Assembly: GCF_001612945.1 (NCBI RefSeq)
Contig: NZ_BDBK01000010.1
Coordinates: 186,001-250,000, forward strand
DNA length: 64,000 bases
Reading direction: 5' to 3'
Origin: Nocardia inohanensis NBRC 100128
GTDB taxonomy: Bacteria > Actinomycetota > Actinomycetes > Mycobacteriales > Mycobacteriaceae
Position 1 is the stretch's first letter, and each line of letters starts with the position of its first letter. The position numbers and the translations under genes are program-made. Positions 16,893-26,177 of the stretch are shown one piece after another. The notes beneath the pieces were generated by a model. That model saw only the letters and a list, made by a program, of their open reading frames with translations, made no database searches and was not told where the DNA came from.

Positions 16893-19436
16893 CTACCGCC
16901 GGTGCAGGGTCACCGGGAGAGCCGACGGCGACAGGACGAAGTCCTGGTTGCTGGCGCGCACGGTGTAGCCCGGGTCGGCGACCGGCCGCCAGCGCGTCAG
17001 CAGGGCGGCGGTGGCCAGCGCGATTTCGAGCATGGCGAAATGGTCGCCGAGACAACGCCGGCGGCCCACGCCGAAGGAGAGGCTGGCGTGCTTGGCGGAC
17101 TCGTCGGCCTTCTCGGGGGACCAGCGGTCCGGATCGAAGGATTCCGGGCGGGGGAAGTAGCGGGGGTCGTGCTGAACCATGTACGGGCTGAACATGATCG
17201 CCGAGCCGCGCGGAATGGTCACTTCGCCGATGGTCAGATCGTCGCTGGCGTTGGCGGCGCTGATCCACGGCCCCCAGAACCGGATCGTCTCGGCCACCAC
17301 CTGTTTCAGGTACGGCATGGAGGTCAAATGGGCGGGCCGGACGTCCTCGGTGCCGACCACGGCATCGAGTTCGGCGTAGAGGCGGCCCGCGACGGCGGGG
17401 TGGCGCATGACCTCGTGCCAGAGCCAGCCGGTCAGTGAGGCCATCGAGCCGACGCCGCCGGCCAGCATCAGAATCGCCTCGTCGATGATGTGCTCATCGG
17501 AGAGGGTGGCGCCGGTTTCGGCGTCGGTGTGGCGGATGAGCGCCGAGACGACATCGTTGAAATCCTCGTCGCGCCTGCGGTATTCGGCGACCACCGCGCC
17601 GACCGCCGCCCGCAGGTGCCGGGCCTTGGTACGCCAGCGATAGTTGGCGATCACGCGCAGCCGGCGCAGCTGCGGGGGCAGGGCGGTGCGCAGAATGACC
17701 TGACTGAGCAGCCACGGCACATTGTCGCGGATCTCGCGGCGGGCCTGATCGCCGAAGTCGGCGGTGAACAGGGTGGAGGAGACGGTGTCCAGGACGAGAC
17801 CGTGGGCTTCGTCCATCAGGTTCACCGTGCCGGAGAGACCGGCGGCCCAGGTATTGGCGATATCGGCGGCGGATTCGGCGTATTCGGCCAGCCGGGTCTG
17901 GCGCAGCGCGGGGGCGATCATGCGGCGGCGCAGCCGGTGCTCCGCGCCGCGCAGGACGTTGACCGAACCGCCCGCGATATCGGCGATGGCCTCGCGCAGG
18001 TCCTCGCGTTCGAATTCCGCGTCGCTCAACGCGACTTCGCGCAACGCCTCGGGGGTGGTGAGGACGTAGCCGGTCTTGGCGCCGAAGTCGATACGGACGA
18101 TGGGTCCCAGCGCGGAGAGGGACTTCACGAAACCGGGTGCGTCGGTGAGGGCGCGCAGGCTGTGACCCACCAGCGGGAGGCTGCCCGGTGCGGTCGGGAT
18201 ATCGGCGAGCGTGCGGGGCAGTCCCCGGGGCGTCGCGGTCTGCTCGCCGGCCATTCGGTACTCCTCCAGAACCATTGCGGTGTAGTGGGATTGGCGCACC
18301 GTGTAGGCGTGCTCCTGGACGACCGCGCGCATCTCGGAGAGCAGGGCGCGGTCGGCGGACAGCTTGGCCAGGGTTTCGGCGATGGCGTCGACGGAGGAAT
18401 CGGCGGTGCGGATGCCGCCGCCCGCCGGAATCGATTCGGCGAGTGCGGGATCGCAGTGGATGACCGGCAGCCCGACCGCCACCGCCTCCAACAACGTCAT
18501 GCCCTGGGTGTCGAAGCCCGAGGAGGAGAACAGCAGGGCGTCGGCGCCGGCCATGGCATCCAGGCAAGCCGATTGGGAAACCCTGCCGTGCAAGCGGATT
18601 CGGTCCTGTGCCGCATGCGCGGCGACGAGTGCGGTCGCGGCTTCCAGCAGGTCGCCCTCGCCGTACACGTCGAGTTCGCAGTCGGCGACCCGGCACACCG
18701 CCTCGACGGCTTCCGATATTCGCTTCTCCGCCGAGAGCCGCCCGCACCAAACCAGCCGCAGGGCACCGGATTCCGGACGCTCCACCATGGACCGGCCGTC
18801 GAGCAGCGCATCGTCGACGCCATTGGAGATCACCCGGACGGGCCGGGTGACGCCGTGATCGAGCAGCAGATCCGCGAAGTGCCGGGTCGGGGTGAGCACC
18901 CGATCGGCGGCCTGCGCCTGCCCGGCCATGGTCCACCAGGCGTGCCGGGCGGCCCGGCTCTCGGCGCGATGGGGCATGTGGTGGGAGTGCGGTACGAAGC
19001 GCCCGTGCAGGGCGCGCAGGGCCAGCGCCGCCGGATACGGCGCGGGCGAGGTGTGCGCGATGAAGACGTCGTCGCGGCTCTGCGCGCTGTGCACCAATGG
19101 AATCCGGTGCCGCCGTGCGGCTTTCATACCCGCGATGGCCGCCCCGTAGGTGGTGAGCGTGTGCACCACATCCACCGGGCCCCGTTCGGCGAAGACGGCG
19201 TCGATCAGCCCGGCATTGGCCCGGTTGGGTGGCACCACCGCGAAGCCGTTCACGGCCAGTGCCGAAATACCGTGCAGCTCCACGACATTCGGATCCACCG
19301 GCGCATCCGGCAGCGGCGCCGCGAAGAGCGTGACCCGGTGCCCGGCCCGCTCCAGCCCCCGCCGCAAGGAATCGACGGCGGTCTGCACCCCGCCCAGCGT
19401 GCTCGGGTGGTAGTCCATGAACATCGCGATGTGCAT
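16893..19436 (-). CDS. Glycosyltransferase (GT4)-cytochrome P450 fusion
   Basis: One uninterrupted 847-residue frame. Residues 1-~390 are a GT-B glycosyltransferase: MFMDYHPSTLGGVQTAVDSL N-terminal loop, WCGRLSAEKRI and FDTQGMTLLEAVAVGLPVI C-terminal donor-site elements. Residues ~395-847 are a P450: I-helix MLAGGVGSMAS, ExxR in VVAETIRFWGP, FDPDRW, and haem loop FGVGRRRCLGDHFAM with Cys ~795. No stop separates them. The in-frame ATG at 18254 (Met395) has GGAGGAG six bases upstream, so a free P450 could also be made. Start ATG 19436 is chosen from the domain start. It lies beside a second glycosyltransferase. Confidence 0.88.
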   Translation of the reverse strand: MHIAMFMDYHPSTLGGVQTAVDSLRRGLERAGHRVTLFAAPLPDAPVDPNVVELHGISALAVNGFAVVPPNRANAGLIDAVFAERGPVDVVHTLTTYGAAIAGMKAARRHRIPLVHSAQSRDDVFIAHTSPAPYPAALALRALHGRFVPHSHHMPHRAESRAARHAWWTMAGQAQAADRVLTPTRHFADLLLDHGVTRPVRVISNGVDDALLDGRSMVERPESGALRLVWCGRLSAEKRISEAVEAVCRVADCELDVYGEGDLLEAATALVAAHAAQDRIRLHGRVSQSACLDAMAGADALLFSSSGFDTQGMTLLEAVAVGLPVIHCDPALAESIPAGGGIRTADSSVDAIAETLAKLSADRALLSEMRAVVQEHAYTVRQSHYTAMVLEEYRMAGEQTATPRGLPRTLADIPTAPGSLPLVGHSLRALTDAPGFVKSLSALGPIVRIDFGAKTGYVLTTPEALREVALSDAEFEREDLREAIADIAGGSVNVLRGAEHRLRRRMIAPALRQTRLAEYAESAADIANTWAAGLSGTVNLMDEAHGLVLDTVSSTLFTADFGDQARREIRDNVPWLLSQVILRTALPPQLRRLRVIANYRWRTKARHLRAAVGAVVAEYRRRDEDFNDVVSALIRHTDAETGATLSDEHIIDEAILMLAGGVGSMASLTGWLWHEVMRHPAVAGRLYAELDAVVGTEDVRPAHLTSMPYLKQVVAETIRFWGPWISAANASDDLTIGEVTIPRGSAIMFSPYMVQHDPRYFPRPESFDPDRWSPEKADESAKHASLSFGVGRRRCLGDHFAMLEIALATAALLTRWRPVADPGYTVRASNQDFVLSPSALPVTLHRR

Positions 19437-19606
19437 CAGCCGCACTGTACGCAGAACGGCCGCCCTCTGAAACGCCCACACTTCTATGGTCTGGACGGCG
19501 CAACCGCACAGCACACAGGGTCGATCTCGTATACCCGCACGCGGTCCGACCGAGCTGCACCGGTGCCGGCCGTAGTGCTCCCCCGAACAGCGTCGAAAGA
19601 GGCCCA

Positions 19607-20884
19607 GTGCGAATCGCCATACCGCTCACCGGAACCCGCGGCGATGTGCACCCCGTCGTGGCGCTCGGGCTGGAACTGCGGCGGCGCGGGCACGATGTAC
19701 TGCTCGGCGCGCCACCCAACCTGGTCGATTTCGTCACGGCGGCGGGGCTTGCCGCGCAGGCGTGCGGACCGGACGTGCAGCAGCTCTACAGCTCCGCGGA
19801 GGGGCAGCGCGCGCTGGCGGCGGGCAATACCCTGCGCCTGATGCAGATGGTCGCCAAGCAGATGTCCGGGTACGCGGATCAGATGAATCGCGAGGTCATC
19901 GAGGTCTGTCAGGGCGCGGACCTGATCGTCGCCAGCACGGTGACCGAGGATCGCGCGAGCTCGGTGGCCGAGGCGCTGGGCGTGCCGCTGGTCGCCCTGC
20001 ATTACTTCCCGGCGCGCGCCAACAGCGCCTACCCCTTCCCGGGTGCGCTGCCGCCGCATTGGAGCCCGCCCGCCGCGGTGAATCGCGCGACCTGGACGGT
20101 GGCGGAGAACCTGCGGCGCGTGGTCTTCATGCGCTACCTCAACGACCTGCGCGAGCAGCTCGGCCTGCCCAAGTCGTACGCCGGCCCGGCCGCCGCGCTG
20201 CGCCGCGCGAACGTGACCGAGGTGCAGATCTACGATCCCGCCTTGGTGCCGGGGCTGCCGGCGCAGTGGGACGACCGCCGCCCCTTCACCGGTTTCCTCA
20301 CCCTCGACGAAGCCACCCGCGCCGCCGTCGGCGAACTGTCCGGGGCCCACGAGGAGGTCCTGAACTGGGTGCATGCCGGTGAGCCGCCGGTGTTCTTCGG
20401 CTTCGGCAGCATGCCCATCCGCGATACCGCCGCCGTAGTGCGGATGGCCGAGCAGGTGTCGGCGCGGCTGGGCGTGCGCGCCCTCGTCAGCGCCGGTTGG
20501 AGCGACCTCGACGTGGCGAATGCCCGGGTGGCCGAGCATGTGAAGATCGTCGGGCCGTTCGCCTACGACAAGGTGTTCCCGTACTGCGCGGCGGCGGTGC
20601 ATCACGGCGGGATCGGCACGCTGTTCGAGAGCCTGCGGGCCGGATTGCCGACCATGGTGTGCTCGGTCTCGTTCGAGCAGCCCATGTGGGGCGGGCAGGT
20701 GGAGAAGCTCGGCATCGGCGCGCATCTGCGCTTCACCCAGCTCACCGCGGACCGGCTGGAACAGCGCCTGCGTCCCCTGCTGACCGCCGAAAGCCGCGCG
20801 CGCGTCCAGGACTTCGCGCGCACCCTGCGCACCGAGGGAGCGGCCGAGCAGGCCGCCGACATTGTCGAGGCCGCCGCGAAGTGA
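19607..20884 (+). CDS. GT1-type glycosyltransferase (natural-product/sterol class)
   Basis: A 425-residue GT-B enzyme. The N-terminus MRIAIPLTGTRGDVHPVVAL is the acceptor-domain signature of GT28/GT1 enzymes. The donor domain has VFFGFGSMPI and the HHGGIGTLFESLRAGLPTMV motif that binds the nucleotide sugar. The start is GTG with the stop overlapping the ABC permease start (GTGA). It probably glycosylates a small lipophilic product of the neighbouring locus; sugar and acceptor are unknown. Confidence 0.88.
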   Translation: MRIAIPLTGTRGDVHPVVALGLELRRRGHDVLLGAPPNLVDFVTAAGLAAQACGPDVQQLYSSAEGQRALAAGNTLRLMQMVAKQMSGYADQMNREVIEVCQGADLIVASTVTEDRASSVAEALGVPLVALHYFPARANSAYPFPGALPPHWSPPAAVNRATWTVAENLRRVVFMRYLNDLREQLGLPKSYAGPAAALRRANVTEVQIYDPALVPGLPAQWDDRRPFTGFLTLDEATRAAVGELSGAHEEVLNWVHAGEPPVFFGFGSMPIRDTAAVVRMAEQVSARLGVRALVSAGWSDLDVANARVAEHVKIVGPFAYDKVFPYCAAAVHHGGIGTLFESLRAGLPTMVCSVSFEQPMWGGQVEKLGIGAHLRFTQLTADRLEQRLRPLLTAESRARVQDFARTLRTEGAAEQAADIVEAAAK

Positions 20885-21681
20885 CGACGAACGCCGAGGA
20901 CCGTCCGGCCGCATACCGGCCGCGGGTCCCCGCTGTCATCGCGGATTCGCTGGTCATGTTCATACGGTGTGCGCGGCGGACGTTGCGCAGTCCGGACACG
21001 CTGGTCATCTCGCTGACCATGCCGATCTTGATGATGCTGCTGTTCACCTACGTGTTCGGCGGCGCGATCGACGTCGGCGGGCCGTATCTGAACTATGTGG
21101 TGCCGGGAATCATGTTGCTGTGCACGGGGTTCGGGGCTTCGATCACCGCCACCAGCGTGTGTACGGATATGACCCGGGGCAGCGTGGATCGGTTCCGGAC
21201 GTTGCCGATGTACCGGCAGGCGTTGCTGGCGGGGCATCTCATCGAAGGGGTGGCGCGGACGCTCGCGGCGATCGTGATCGCGGTGGGAGTGGCGGCGGCG
21301 CTGGGGTATCGCCCGGCCGCCGGGCCGGTCGGCTGCCTGGCGGCCCTCGGCATGATCACCTTGTTCGTGGTGGCGGTGACCTGGATCGCGGTCGCGTTGG
21401 GCATGGCGGCGCAGAATCCGGAGGCGGCCGGCGGACTCACCTACGCGATCACCTTCATTCCGTACGTGAGCAGCGCGTTCGTGCGGACCAGCACCATGCC
21501 GGAGTGGTTGCACGGGTTCGCCGACAAGCAGCCCGCGACACCGATCGTGGAGACGGTGCGGGCCCTGCTCGATGCCACGGAGCCCGATCGGGCGGTCGCG
21601 GCGGTGCTGTGGTCCGCCGCGCTCGCCGCTATCGGGTTCGCCTGGGCCAGTGCGTCGTTCCGGCGGATGTCATATCGCTGA
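20881..21681 (+). CDS. ABC-2 type permease (DrrB-like) without adjacent ATPase
   Basis: A 266-residue membrane subunit: PDTLVISLTMPILMMLLFTYVFGGAI and the RFRTLPMYRQALL region are typical of DrrB-type drug/lipid ABC exporters, with six TM helices. The GTG start overlaps the glycosyltransferase stop. No DrrA-like ATPase is next to it, unusual for this family, so it must borrow a distant ATPase. It probably exports the glycosylated product. Its last 12 bases overlap the end of the convergent UbiA gene. Confidence 0.87.
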   Translation: MTTNAEDRPAAYRPRVPAVIADSLVMFIRCARRTLRSPDTLVISLTMPILMMLLFTYVFGGAIDVGGPYLNYVVPGIMLLCTGFGASITATSVCTDMTRGSVDRFRTLPMYRQALLAGHLIEGVARTLAAIVIAVGVAAALGYRPAAGPVGCLAALGMITLFVVAVTWIAVALGMAAQNPEAAGGLTYAITFIPYVSSAFVRTSTMPEWLHGFADKQPATPIVETVRALLDATEPDRAVAAVLWSAALAAIGFAWASASFRRMSYR

Positions 21682-22608
21682 CGCCTGGACGATGAGCGCG
21701 AGGTACAGGGCGAGTATGAACAGTACGGCGGGTATCACCGGATAGTCGGTGTCCTGTGAGCGCTGGAAGCGCCAAGCTCCCGCCAGCGGAATCAGTAAGA
21801 GTCCCAGGGGAATCCAGCCGACGACGGCGGCCACCGTGCCGTAGGTCCACGGCCGGACCGCCGCGATCTCCGCACCGACGGCCACGCCCGCGCACAGCAG
21901 TGACGCCGCCGCGCTCCCGTTCGTCCCCAGCGCGTTGGAGTAGTACATCTCCCCCGGCCGCTCGACTCGCGAGGTCTTGCGGGCGAATTCGAATTGCAGG
22001 AAGGCTCCGGCGAACACCACCGCCACCACCGCGACCCGCGCGCGTCCCTGCACCTCGCCCGTGTCCACGGCCGAGAGCACCGCGTACGCCGTCACCAGCA
22101 ACTGCACCGGATAGGTGACGACCAGGTTCAGCATGATGTTCGTGCGCACGGCCGCCGACATCCGCTCCAGGCCCCACAGCACCAGGCCGTAGGCCAGCAC
22201 CGCGGCGATCATGACGGCGGATCGCACCGAGAGCAGCAGGCTCCCGGCGATGGACAGCACCGCGATGACCGCCATGGCGCCACGCAATTCGAGGGCGCTG
22301 ACCGCCCCGGTCACCAGCGGCCGGTCCGGATTGTGGATGCGGTCGTAGTCCAGGTCCTTCTGTTCGTCGACCATGCGCAGATACAGCAGCACGATCGCCA
22401 CGACGGCGATCCGCAGCACCGTGGCACCGCTGGGCCGCCAGGCCGTATCCGGTTGCCCGACTATGGCGGCCGTACCCTCCAGCGCGAGCACCCAGAGCAC
22501 GCCGTAGAGCAGGTAGTGCGGCTTGTACATCACCTTCGTGAACCGGGCGATGCGCGCGACAGATCCGAATACACTTGTCCAAGAAGGAGTTTCGACAACC
22601 TCTGTCAC
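21670..22608 (-). CDS. UbiA-family membrane prenyltransferase
   Basis: A 312-residue, eight- to nine-helix membrane enzyme. The first Asp-rich motif is DEQKDLDYD (Asp81, 85, 89), the DxxxDxxxD of UbiA enzymes that bind prenyl diphosphate with Mg2+. HNPDRPLVTGAVS follows as in the family. The GTG start overlaps the nitroreductase stop. It would transfer a prenyl or polyprenyl chain to an acceptor made by the operon; acceptor unknown. It is the last gene of the eight-gene operon. Confidence 0.85.
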   Translation of the reverse strand: MTEVVETPSWTSVFGSVARIARFTKVMYKPHYLLYGVLWVLALEGTAAIVGQPDTAWRPSGATVLRIAVVAIVLLYLRMVDEQKDLDYDRIHNPDRPLVTGAVSALELRGAMAVIAVLSIAGSLLLSVRSAVMIAAVLAYGLVLWGLERMSAAVRTNIMLNLVVTYPVQLLVTAYAVLSAVDTGEVQGRARVAVVAVVFAGAFLQFEFARKTSRVERPGEMYYSNALGTNGSAAASLLCAGVAVGAEIAAVRPWTYGTVAAVVGWIPLGLLLIPLAGAWRFQRSQDTDYPVIPAVLFILALYLALIVQASAI

Positions 22609-23234
22609 GGCGACTCCCCGCCCGGCGTCTCCCAGCCGTCCCAGCCGATGAGCTCGGCCACCGGCGTACGGCGGGCCGGGGTGTCCGCTCCGGGCAGCAG
22701 CCGCGCCACCGGCAGCATCGCCACCTGCGTCACCTCCTCGAACGGAATGCCCAGCAGCTCGGCCACTTCCCGCTCATAGGCCAGGTGCGCGGTGGTCAGC
22801 GTCGACCCCAGGCCGCGTTCCCGCAAGGCCAGCAGCAGATTCCACACCATCGGATAGATCGATCCGTAGAAGCTGGCCGACCGCAGCGCCGAGGGTTCGG
22901 CGGGGAGCCGCCCGAGCGAGCACACCAGTACCAGCGCGGGCACCTCGTGCAGATGGTCGGCCAGATACTGCCCGGACGCCAGATCCGCGAGCTGGTCCGG
23001 ACGGGGAATGCGCCCGGACAGGTTGGCGGCGAAGCCCTTCCGGTAGTACTCGCCGATCCGCTGCTTCCGCTCGGCGTCGCGCACCACCACGAACCGCCAC
23101 GGCTGCCGGTTGCTGCCGCTGGGCGCATGTGCCGCGATCTCCAGGCACTCCAGCAGATCCTGTCGCGATACCGGCCGCGTCAGGTCCAGCCGCCGCCGGT
23201 AGGACCGGGTGGTGGTGAGCAGTTCGACACCCAT
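22605..23234 (-). CDS. Nitroreductase-family FMN enzyme
   Basis: 209 residues with the family signature TTTRSYRRR...EIAAHAPSGSNRQPWRFVVV (FMN phosphate and ring contacts) and a later LALRERGLGSTLTTAHLAYE. The ATG overlaps the AfsA-like stop by one base (TGATG). Such enzymes reduce or oxidise C=C, nitro or flavin-linked substrates; here it is presumably a tailoring reductase or dehydrogenase. Confidence 0.85.
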   Translation of the reverse strand: MGVELLTTTRSYRRRLDLTRPVSRQDLLECLEIAAHAPSGSNRQPWRFVVVRDAERKQRIGEYYRKGFAANLSGRIPRPDQLADLASGQYLADHLHEVPALVLVCSLGRLPAEPSALRSASFYGSIYPMVWNLLLALRERGLGSTLTTAHLAYEREVAELLGIPFEEVTQVAMLPVARLLPGADTPARRTPVAELIGWDGWETPGGESP

Positions 23235-24211
23235 CAGGCGGTCACCTCCGGTTCGGAATCCGCTGCCCTGTCGTCGAATTCGAGATCGATGCGGGCCGCG
23301 ACCGCGCCCGCCTGCCGGATCTCGCAGCGGACCACCTTGGTGTCCACGCCCGAGTCGGTGATTTCGGCGACGCATTCGGCCGGGCGGTCCAGCTCCACGA
23401 AGTGCTCGAAAGTACTTGTCACGCTGATCAATCGGCGCGGTTCGGGACGCATGGCGCTGAGGGCGGTCTGCCGGGCCGCTTCGATGAGCAGATTGCCGGG
23501 CACATGGTCGAGTTGATGATCGAACAGGATCGGATGCGTGGTGTCGGCGACCACGGCCGCCCGGATCCGGCCGTCGGCCTCCACCGGTGGCCCGATCACC
23601 ACATTGCGCGGATTCTCCCGCCCGACGGCGGCGGCGTCGGCGCGTTCACCGATCTCCCCCGCGCCCCGGAACTCGCCGAGCCCCAGCCGTTTCCGGAAGC
23701 CGCCGCGAATCGCGGCCCATTGCGCGGGCGCCACCCAGGAGAAGGAGCCGTCCACGGTGCCCATCGGCTGACCACCGCTGCTGATATCGAGCACCAGGTC
23801 CAGGCCCTGCAATTCCTCGCCGCGCCGGTGTTTGCGCAGCGCCCGCACCTGCATGACGAGGTCGGCGGGCGCGGTGCCGACCTCCCAGGACGAGGTGTCC
23901 GCGCCGGTGCAGTTGAAGGTGCGCACCAGGAACGCGCGATCGGTGGGCACGTCGTAGAACTCGTGGGTGACGGCGATGGACGCCTGCCGCGCCGCCTCCA
24001 TCACCCCGACCAGGTCGTGCCGCGTGCCCAGCGCACCCGCGTGATCGCCGTAATGGCCGTGCATGCGCGGCAATTGCGCGCCGACCACGAAGGCGTCCGT
24101 GCCGATGGTGTCGAGGGATGTCACGAACACCTCGGCCACCGCGCACCGATGCGCCAGCGCGCGCGGGATGGTGCGGACGTGCGTGGCGGTCACGGTATCG
24201 GTATTGATCAC
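23234..24211 (-). CDS. AfsA-like (A-factor biosynthesis, double hotdog) protein
   Basis: 325 residues with two AfsA hotdog repeats. The first is around AEVFVTSLDTIGTDAFVVGAQ and MHGHYGDHAG; the second around HPILFDHQLDHVPGNLLIEAARQ, the classic AfsA motif. In gamma-butyrolactone makers AfsA condenses a beta-ketoacyl-ACP with dihydroxyacetone phosphate. The GTG at 24211 overlaps the NDK-like stop with GGAGG upstream. No GBL-receptor TetR gene is visible nearby, so this may be a biosynthetic use of the fold rather than a signalling gene. Confidence 0.88.
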   Translation of the reverse strand: MINTDTVTATHVRTIPRALAHRCAVAEVFVTSLDTIGTDAFVVGAQLPRMHGHYGDHAGALGTRHDLVGVMEAARQASIAVTHEFYDVPTDRAFLVRTFNCTGADTSSWEVGTAPADLVMQVRALRKHRRGEELQGLDLVLDISSGGQPMGTVDGSFSWVAPAQWAAIRGGFRKRLGLGEFRGAGEIGERADAAAVGRENPRNVVIGPPVEADGRIRAAVVADTTHPILFDHQLDHVPGNLLIEAARQTALSAMRPEPRRLISVTSTFEHFVELDRPAECVAEITDSGVDTKVVRCEIRQAGAVAARIDLEFDDRAADSEPEVTA

Positions 24212-25107
24212 GGTCGAGCCTCCAGCCAATCGTTCGCACCGATGGGCGGCAGTGTCTGCGACTGCGTCCCGGTGCGCATGGGTAGTACGTAGGACCCGAG
24301 CACGATCACCGACCACGGGTCGAGATCCCGCCCCGCGGACCAGGCCGCCGTCAGCAGCCGGGCGCAGTCCGCATCGGATTCCGGTGCGGGGACCCGCAAT
24401 TCGTTACAGAGACGTTCGAGAGCCGCCGCGCGTTCGAAGCTGCGCGCGGGCGCGTCGGCGTAGAGTTCCTTCGCGATCGCGGCGGCCTCCGCGCTGCGAT
24501 CGGTGCCCGAAACGGCTTGGGTGAGCAGCTCGCCGCGGGTCCGCTCATCGAAATAGATGGCCAGTTCCCGCAATACGTCGGCGGGATCGTCGGGCGAATG
24601 CACCAGGTTAAGCAGATAGTTGTGCCGGCCCAGGAGATACCGCAGCTCACCCGGTTCGCGTTTGCGTGGATCGGTCGCGCCCTTGGCCGCGGCGAGCCGG
24701 ATGGGCACGGGCAGTTCGGCATCCGGTGCGTGAACCACGAGAACCAGCACATCCGAGATGCCGACCAGCAGATCCGCCAGCCGCCGGCGCTCCGGTGAGG
24801 CGATGTTCCAGGCGAAGTACCACAGTGCCCGCGCGATGTGCCGGTCCACGGCCACCCGGTGCGCGCCGACCACCCGGAACCCGTTGTCGCGCAGCCACTC
24901 CAGGGTGGGATCGACCGCGCGAGCGACGATCGCGTCGGGTTTGAGCAGCAGCAGCGAGTGTTCGCGCGCGAAGGCGGCGGGGTCGATATGCGCCGCCTGT
25001 AGCTGGTCGAGGGTTTCCAGCACGTAGGTGTCGCCGAGGTAGGCATCGACCTTGGCCGGTGCGGGGGTCAGCCGCGACAGCAGGCTCCGTAGGGCGTCTT
25101 CGGTCAC
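24208..25107 (-). CDS. Nucleoside-diphosphate-kinase-like protein with extensions
   Basis: 299 residues, about twice the usual ~140 of NDK. The core is clear: LLLLKPDA (Lys56), KGATDPRKREPGELRYLLG and NLVHSPDDP with His170 where the phosphohistidine should be. The core is flanked by ~50 N-terminal and ~110 C-terminal residues of unknown type. The key His and Lys are kept, so phosphotransfer is plausible, perhaps to a pathway intermediate instead of an NDP. It starts at GTG overlapping the SDR stop. Confidence 0.8.
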   Translation of the reverse strand: MTEDALRSLLSRLTPAPAKVDAYLGDTYVLETLDQLQAAHIDPAAFAREHSLLLLKPDAIVARAVDPTLEWLRDNGFRVVGAHRVAVDRHIARALWYFAWNIASPERRRLADLLVGISDVLVLVVHAPDAELPVPIRLAAAKGATDPRKREPGELRYLLGRHNYLLNLVHSPDDPADVLRELAIYFDERTRGELLTQAVSGTDRSAEAAAIAKELYADAPARSFERAAALERLCNELRVPAPESDADCARLLTAAWSAGRDLDPWSVIVLGSYVLPMRTGTQSQTLPPIGANDWLEARP

Positions 25108-26177
25108 AGGGCACCGCCGATTCCATTGCGCGCCAGCATGTCAGCGATCGAGGACAGCGGTGCGCCCAGGTATCCGGACTCCAGGCAGTAGTCCAGCAGG
25201 GCGCGCAGATAGTCCTTGCCGGTGGCGGGTGAGAGATGGCCGAGCAGCGCATCGGCGGCCGTGGTGTCGAAGACCAGCCGGCGTTTGAAGTAGCTGGTGT
25301 AGAGCGTGCCGATGCGCAGGTAGTACTCGCGTTCGATGGGGTCGAGATCGGCCGGGTCGAAGGTGGATTCCGGGACGAAGGTGGCCACTTCGAACGAGGG
25401 ATACTCGGCGAGCACATCCGAAACCTCGCGCAGTGAGAGCGTATCGCGGCCCACCGCGTGCAGGGTCCGTCCGGCCGCGCGATCGAAATCCGTTGCGGCG
25501 GCGACGATCACCTCGGCGACATGATCGACCGGGGCCAGCGAGAGGGTGGCGTCGTAGCGTCCGGGCAGGCGGCGCAGTTTGCCCTCCACCATCAGCTTCA
25601 CGACCGTGTAGAGGTTCTTGTACTCCCGGATCACCCCGGTGCCGAGGTCACCGGTGACGATTCCCGGCCGCACGATCGCCCAGCGCAGCCCGCGCTCGCC
25701 CGCCGCCCGCACCAGCTGCTCGGCGCGCAGCTTGCTCTGCTCGTAGCCGTTCCCGAAGGTCTGGCCCGCGTCGAGTTCTTCCTCCCGGATCAGGCCGCCG
25801 CGCATCCCGCAGACGTAGGCGGTGCTGACGTGCACCAGCGGAACATCCCAGGCCAGCGCCAGTTCCACGGCGTTCGCCGCGCCCCGCACATTGAGTTCGT
25901 CGTAGACCGCGTCCGCGGCGTCGAAGGCGGTGGTGGCCGCGCAGTGCACGATCATGCCCACCCGGCCCGCCAGTCCGTCCGCCGCGATCCCGAAGCCGGG
26001 CTCGCGAATGTCGCCGTGCACCCGGGACGCCGGTTCGAAAGGGGTGCCGGCGTTGCGGCGGATGGCCGAATTGCTGTGCAGCACAGCCGTAACCGGCCTG
26101 CCCCGGGCGGACAGCCGTGCCGCGACCTCCGCGCCGACCAGGCCGCTCGCCCCGGTCAGCAGCACTGTTTCGCTCAC
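25104..26177 (-). CDS. Thioester-reductase-like extended SDR
   Basis: 357 residues. The NADP-binding motif is LLTGASGLVGAEV at the N-terminus, catalytic residues fall in HVSTAYV and YEQSK (Tyr145, Lys149), and the overall form is that of the thioester-reductase/fatty-acyl-reductase group. Next to an ACP it probably releases the acyl-ACP chain as an aldehyde or alcohol. A sugar- or steroid-type epimerase role is the alternative. The start is GTG overlapping the ACP stop. Confidence 0.82.
   Translation of the reverse strand: MSETVLLTGASGLVGAEVAARLSARGRPVTAVLHSNSAIRRNAGTPFEPASRVHGDIREPGFGIAADGLAGRVGMIVHCAATTAFDAADAVYDELNVRGAANAVELALAWDVPLVHVSTAYVCGMRGGLIREEELDAGQTFGNGYEQSKLRAEQLVRAAGERGLRWAIVRPGIVTGDLGTGVIREYKNLYTVVKLMVEGKLRRLPGRYDATLSLAPVDHVAEVIVAAATDFDRAAGRTLHAVGRDTLSLREVSDVLAEYPSFEVATFVPESTFDPADLDPIEREYYLRIGTLYTSYFKRRLVFDTTAADALLGHLSPATGKDYLRALLDYCLESGYLGAPLSSIADMLARNGIGGAL

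Noticed and set aside
17490..19841. Long plus-strand open frame across the glycosyltransferase-P450 gene
   Set aside because: Shadow frame without recognisable domains.
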